Assembly: GCF_037442045.1 (NCBI RefSeq)
Contig: NZ_JBBIRC010000062.1
Coordinates: forward strand, 1-5,852
Direction: 5' to 3'
Length of the DNA stretch: 5,852 bases
Origin: Ferroplasma sp037442045
Lineage (GTDB): Archaea; Thermoplasmatota; Thermoplasmata; Thermoplasmatales; Thermoplasmataceae
In this document: positions 4,648 through 5,852 of the stretch, piece after piece
How positions within the stretch are numbered: position 1 is the first letter of the stretch
Layout: every line of letters starts with the position of its first letter
Translations under genes and position numbers: made by a program
Notes under the pieces: model-generated
The model's input: only the letters and a program-made list of their open reading frames with translations
What the model was told of the DNA's origin: nothing
The model's database searches: none

Positions 4648-4985
4648 TTAGCAACTAAATTCTTCTCCCTGCTTTCTTCTCTCTTTCAGATAATCCTTGA
4701 TGTATGTGGTGCCTTCTTCTGCAACCAAGTGGAAATACTGATGCATTGCCTTGCTCAACTTATTTTCCATCAAAATCATTGCAGATACATTATCTAACTG
4801 GATTCCATCAGAAATGTCCAAATCCTTGATATCGCTAATTCTCAGACCATCTGTTCCTTCATAATCCTCAGGAAGCCTGGGAATGCCATAACAACTATGT
4901 CAACTCTGCCTCTGGAAATGGTTTTCCTGAATGCTCGGGTAAGATCTTCCCTGCTTTGTATCCCTAACCATTGTTGGCGTCTAAT
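4648..4985 (-). pseudogene. Archaeal tyrosine recombinase/integrase, internal fragment
   Basis: Two frames together give an integrase-like reading. The first, 4985 down to TGA 4842-4844, contains SREDLTRAFRKTISRGRVDI and VVMAFPGF. After a one-base shift near 4870-4880 the second continues as EDYEGTDGLRISDIKDLDIS, then LSKAMHQYFHLVAEEGTTYI and KDYLKERRKQGEEF, ending at TAA 4648-4650. This resembles the archaeal family with A-F-S-G-L-R-P-x-x-L-G-N-Y-x-G-T-D-G-L-R-I-S-D, in which the G-L-R Arg begins the catalytic core. The N-terminal binding domain and the C-terminal H-x-x-R and Tyr are missing, so the enzyme is dead. Full-length members have roughly 350-450 residues. It probably once integrated a plasmid or virus here. 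The family match is by memory of motifs. Confidence 0.6.
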
Positions 4986-5031
4986 TTACACTGGATATGT
5001 TAACTGCAAATAGTAGTGGATTAATAGATTA

Positions 5032-5073
5032 AATGGACCTGTCAGGATTTGATTAAAGTTTTAAGAGAATACC
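5032..5073. repeat. 42-base direct repeat, left copy
   Basis: Starting AATGGACC and ending GAATACC, it matches 5682-5723 at 36 of 42 positions without gaps. The left copy is in noncoding DNA 96 bases before the zinc-ribbon gene, between the dead integrase and that gene. The rest of 4986-5168 holds only this repeat and a TATA box. Confidence 0.7.
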
Positions 5074-5145
5074 ATTTATAAATTTGAAAAAATTGTGATA
5101 TACACATTCATACAGGTATGTGGGAGAGTTATTTAATTGCAAAAA

Positions 5146-5153
5146 TATAAATA
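5146..5153 (+). promoter_or_regulatory. TATA box of the small-gene cluster
   Basis: TATAAATA is centred about 20 bases before ATG 5169 and 35 before ATG 5184. The predicted transcription start near 5174-5177 falls between the two, which mildly favours the second ATG with a leader of about 8 bases. Confidence 0.45.
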
Positions 5154-5168
5154 TACACAGGCAGTATA

Positions 5169-5420
5169 ATGAATAGACAGAGCATGGTGAGATTAAAATT
5201 TGGCGTCTGCAAAAACTGCGGCCATGAAGTGGTTTTTTTCGACGGGCAATGGAAACACCATATTACAAGAGCAAAGCTATACCATGTACTGCACTGGCCC
5301 ACAGGTCACGTAATAACAATAGATTGTAAATGGGCCTGCCAATGTTCCACCCCTGATCTTGATGAATCAAAGGAACAGAAGTCAAGAATTGTCCTTCTGG
5401 ACAGTCATCCAGAAAAATAG
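5169..5420 (+). CDS. Small Cys/His-rich zinc-ribbon-like protein
   Basis: The product has 83 residues from ATG 5169, or 78 from ATG 5184, which the TATA spacing slightly favours. A first knuckle C14-x2-C17-G-H is followed by a short strand ending VFFDGQWKHH, a His-rich middle (H30, H31, H39, H42, H47), and a second cluster C53-x3-C57-x-C59. CxxC plus CxC with an intervening D-G-x-W-x-H recalls small zinc ribbons that sense or bind nucleic acid or protein partners; the exact family is not recognised. The acidic then charged tail (DLDESKEQKSR) looks flexible. No signal peptide. It starts the plus-strand cluster of small genes. The TAG stop is followed by an open frame continuing into the next gene. 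Confidence 0.6.
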   Translation: MNRQSMVRLKFGVCKNCGHEVVFFDGQWKHHITRAKLYHVLHWPTGHVITIDCKWACQCSTPDLDESKEQKSRIVLLDSHPEK

Positions 5421-5468
5421 AGAGTAATTTATGATTTATACACTGTAAACATAATCATCACTATTGGG

Positions 5469-5654
5469 ATGTATATTGGAATAGCGGTCCTGTTAACCGC
5501 TATGGTTGACCTGTCTTTCTATTACACTGAGACTTTCATGAAAATCACAACTACAATCTTCCAGGTTAGCGAATCTCTTTTCATTTTGTCTATTGTTCTT
5601 CTGATTGTTGACGTGATATACAAAGCAAAGAAAGAAAAAGATAGCAGGAGATGA
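5469..5654 (+). CDS. Small membrane protein, two predicted helices
   Basis: The product has 61 residues from ATG 5469. Hydrophobic segments are at about 1-19 (MYIGIAVLLTAMVDLSFYY) and 34-52 (ESLFILSIVLLIVDVIY), ending in a basic tail KAKKEKDSRR that should be cytoplasmic. The hydrophobic character continues upstream of the ATG in the same frame (NIIITIG), back to the TAG of the zinc-ribbon gene, so the first helix may originally have begun earlier. No Shine-Dalgarno sequence is seen; GATTTATA at 5433-5440 could be a TATA box about 32 bases upstream. The 3' end overlaps the next gene by ATGA. Function unknown. Confidence 0.5.
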   Translation: MYIGIAVLLTAMVDLSFYYTETFMKITTTIFQVSESLFILSIVLLIVDVIYKAKKEKDSRR

Positions 5655-5830
5655 GTCCAGGGGCTTGGGATTCAAGATTAGAATGGACCGGTCGGGATTT
5701 TATTAACGCTTTAAGGGAATACCGTATTTCTATGAATTTACAGGTAAAATTTAATCCTACTGGATATATAAGTAATGAGAAAAATAATGACTGGGATTCT
5801 AAACAAAATCAGAGAGGTGGGGGTCGTTAA
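5651..5830 (+). CDS. Small 59-residue protein of unknown function
   Basis: ATG 5651 overlaps the stop of the membrane-protein gene in ATGA, with AGGAG directly before it, suggesting translational coupling. The product starts MSPGAWDSRLEWTGRD, continues FINALREYRISMNLQVKF as a likely helix and strand, and ends in a polar tail with QRGGGR. No family is recognised. Residues 12-24 or so are encoded by the right copy of the 42-base repeat; the left copy read in the same phase gives WTCQDLIKVLREYHL and then a stop, so a fragment of a paralogue may lie at 5032-5073. The ORF is short, so chance cannot be excluded, but overlaps at both ends favour a real gene. Confidence 0.4.
   Translation: MSPGAWDSRLEWTGRDFINALREYRISMNLQVKFNPTGYISNEKNNDWDSKQNQRGGGR
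5682..5723. repeat. 42-base direct repeat, right copy
   Basis: Matches 5032-5073 at 36 of 42 positions. This copy lies inside the 59-residue reading frame and 107 bases before the ATG at 5830, much as the left copy lies 96 bases before the ATG at 5169. Confidence 0.7.
5814..5820 (+). promoter_or_regulatory. Ribosome-binding site of the right-edge gene
   Basis: GAGGTGG lies 9 bases before the ATG at 5830, a good archaeal Shine-Dalgarno sequence located inside the preceding gene. Confidence 0.5.
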
Positions 5831-5852
5831 TGTTACTTGTCCAGGTGCTATG
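5830..5852 (+). CDS. Start of a further gene, cut by the window edge
   Basis: The ATG overlaps the stop of the 59-residue gene as TAATG and follows a ribosome-binding site at 5814-5820. Only seven residues, MLLVQVL, are visible, so the product cannot be identified; the overlap indicates that the small-gene operon continues. Confidence 0.4.

Noticed and set aside
4270..4797. 175-codon plus-strand open frame
   Set aside because: It runs antisense to the promoter and start of the membrane operon and to the integrase and unknown remnants, whose minus-strand readings show family motifs. Its own translation shows no family resemblance.
5493..5675. 60-codon minus-strand frame
   Set aside because: It is antisense to the two-helix membrane protein and has no supporting signals.

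Overview
The window looks like an accessory, decay-rich stretch of an archaeal chromosome. The archaeal signs are seen directly: TATA-box promoters placed for leaderless or short-leader starts, ribosome-binding sites complementary to the archaeal 16S tail (GAGGTGAT, AGGTGAT, GAGGTGG), an archaeal-type VapBC pair, an archaeal-type P-loop ATPase start and an archaeal-type integrase remnant. The AT-rich composition and gene types suggest a Thermoplasmatales-like genome (Ferroplasma or Acidiplasma type); that placement is inference.

Left part (1-2527): the C-terminal tail of an unidentified protein is followed 7 bases later by an intact MarR-family regulator. Three wrecks follow in the same direction: a VapB antitoxin and a VapC PIN toxin, both broken by frameshifts, stops and a deletion but with a well-placed TATA box, and an archaeal ATPase whose frame breaks inside the Walker A motif. 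About 240 bases of unassigned, possibly degenerate coding DNA lead to an intact 183-codon gene with a possible GNAT-like C-terminus.

Middle (2528-3800): a convergent, apparently leaderless ribbon-helix-helix gene lies on the minus strand. Then comes the most interesting part: the 5' end of an IS110-family element. Its recombinase is reduced to about 74 codons with a frameshift and a stop, but the noncoding leader can still fold into a 5' hairpin followed by two hairpins with internal loops. That is the layout expected of an IS110 bridge RNA, so this may be a stranded bridge-RNA locus without a working recombinase of its own.

Right part (3798-5852): two small membrane-protein genes form a minus-strand operon with its own TATA box and ribosome-binding sites. 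Next are remnants of a tyrosine integrase and a short unrecognised reading frame on the minus strand. Finally a plus-strand chain of small genes begins: a Cys-rich zinc-ribbon-like protein, a two-helix membrane protein, a 59-residue protein overlapping it by ATGA, and another gene starting at a TAATG overlap and leaving the window. A 42-base imperfect direct repeat (36/42) frames the first two genes of this chain, next to the dead integrase.

Overall the intact genes are small regulators and membrane proteins embedded in remains of a toxin-antitoxin module, an ATPase, an insertion sequence and an integrase, as expected of an integration hotspot.
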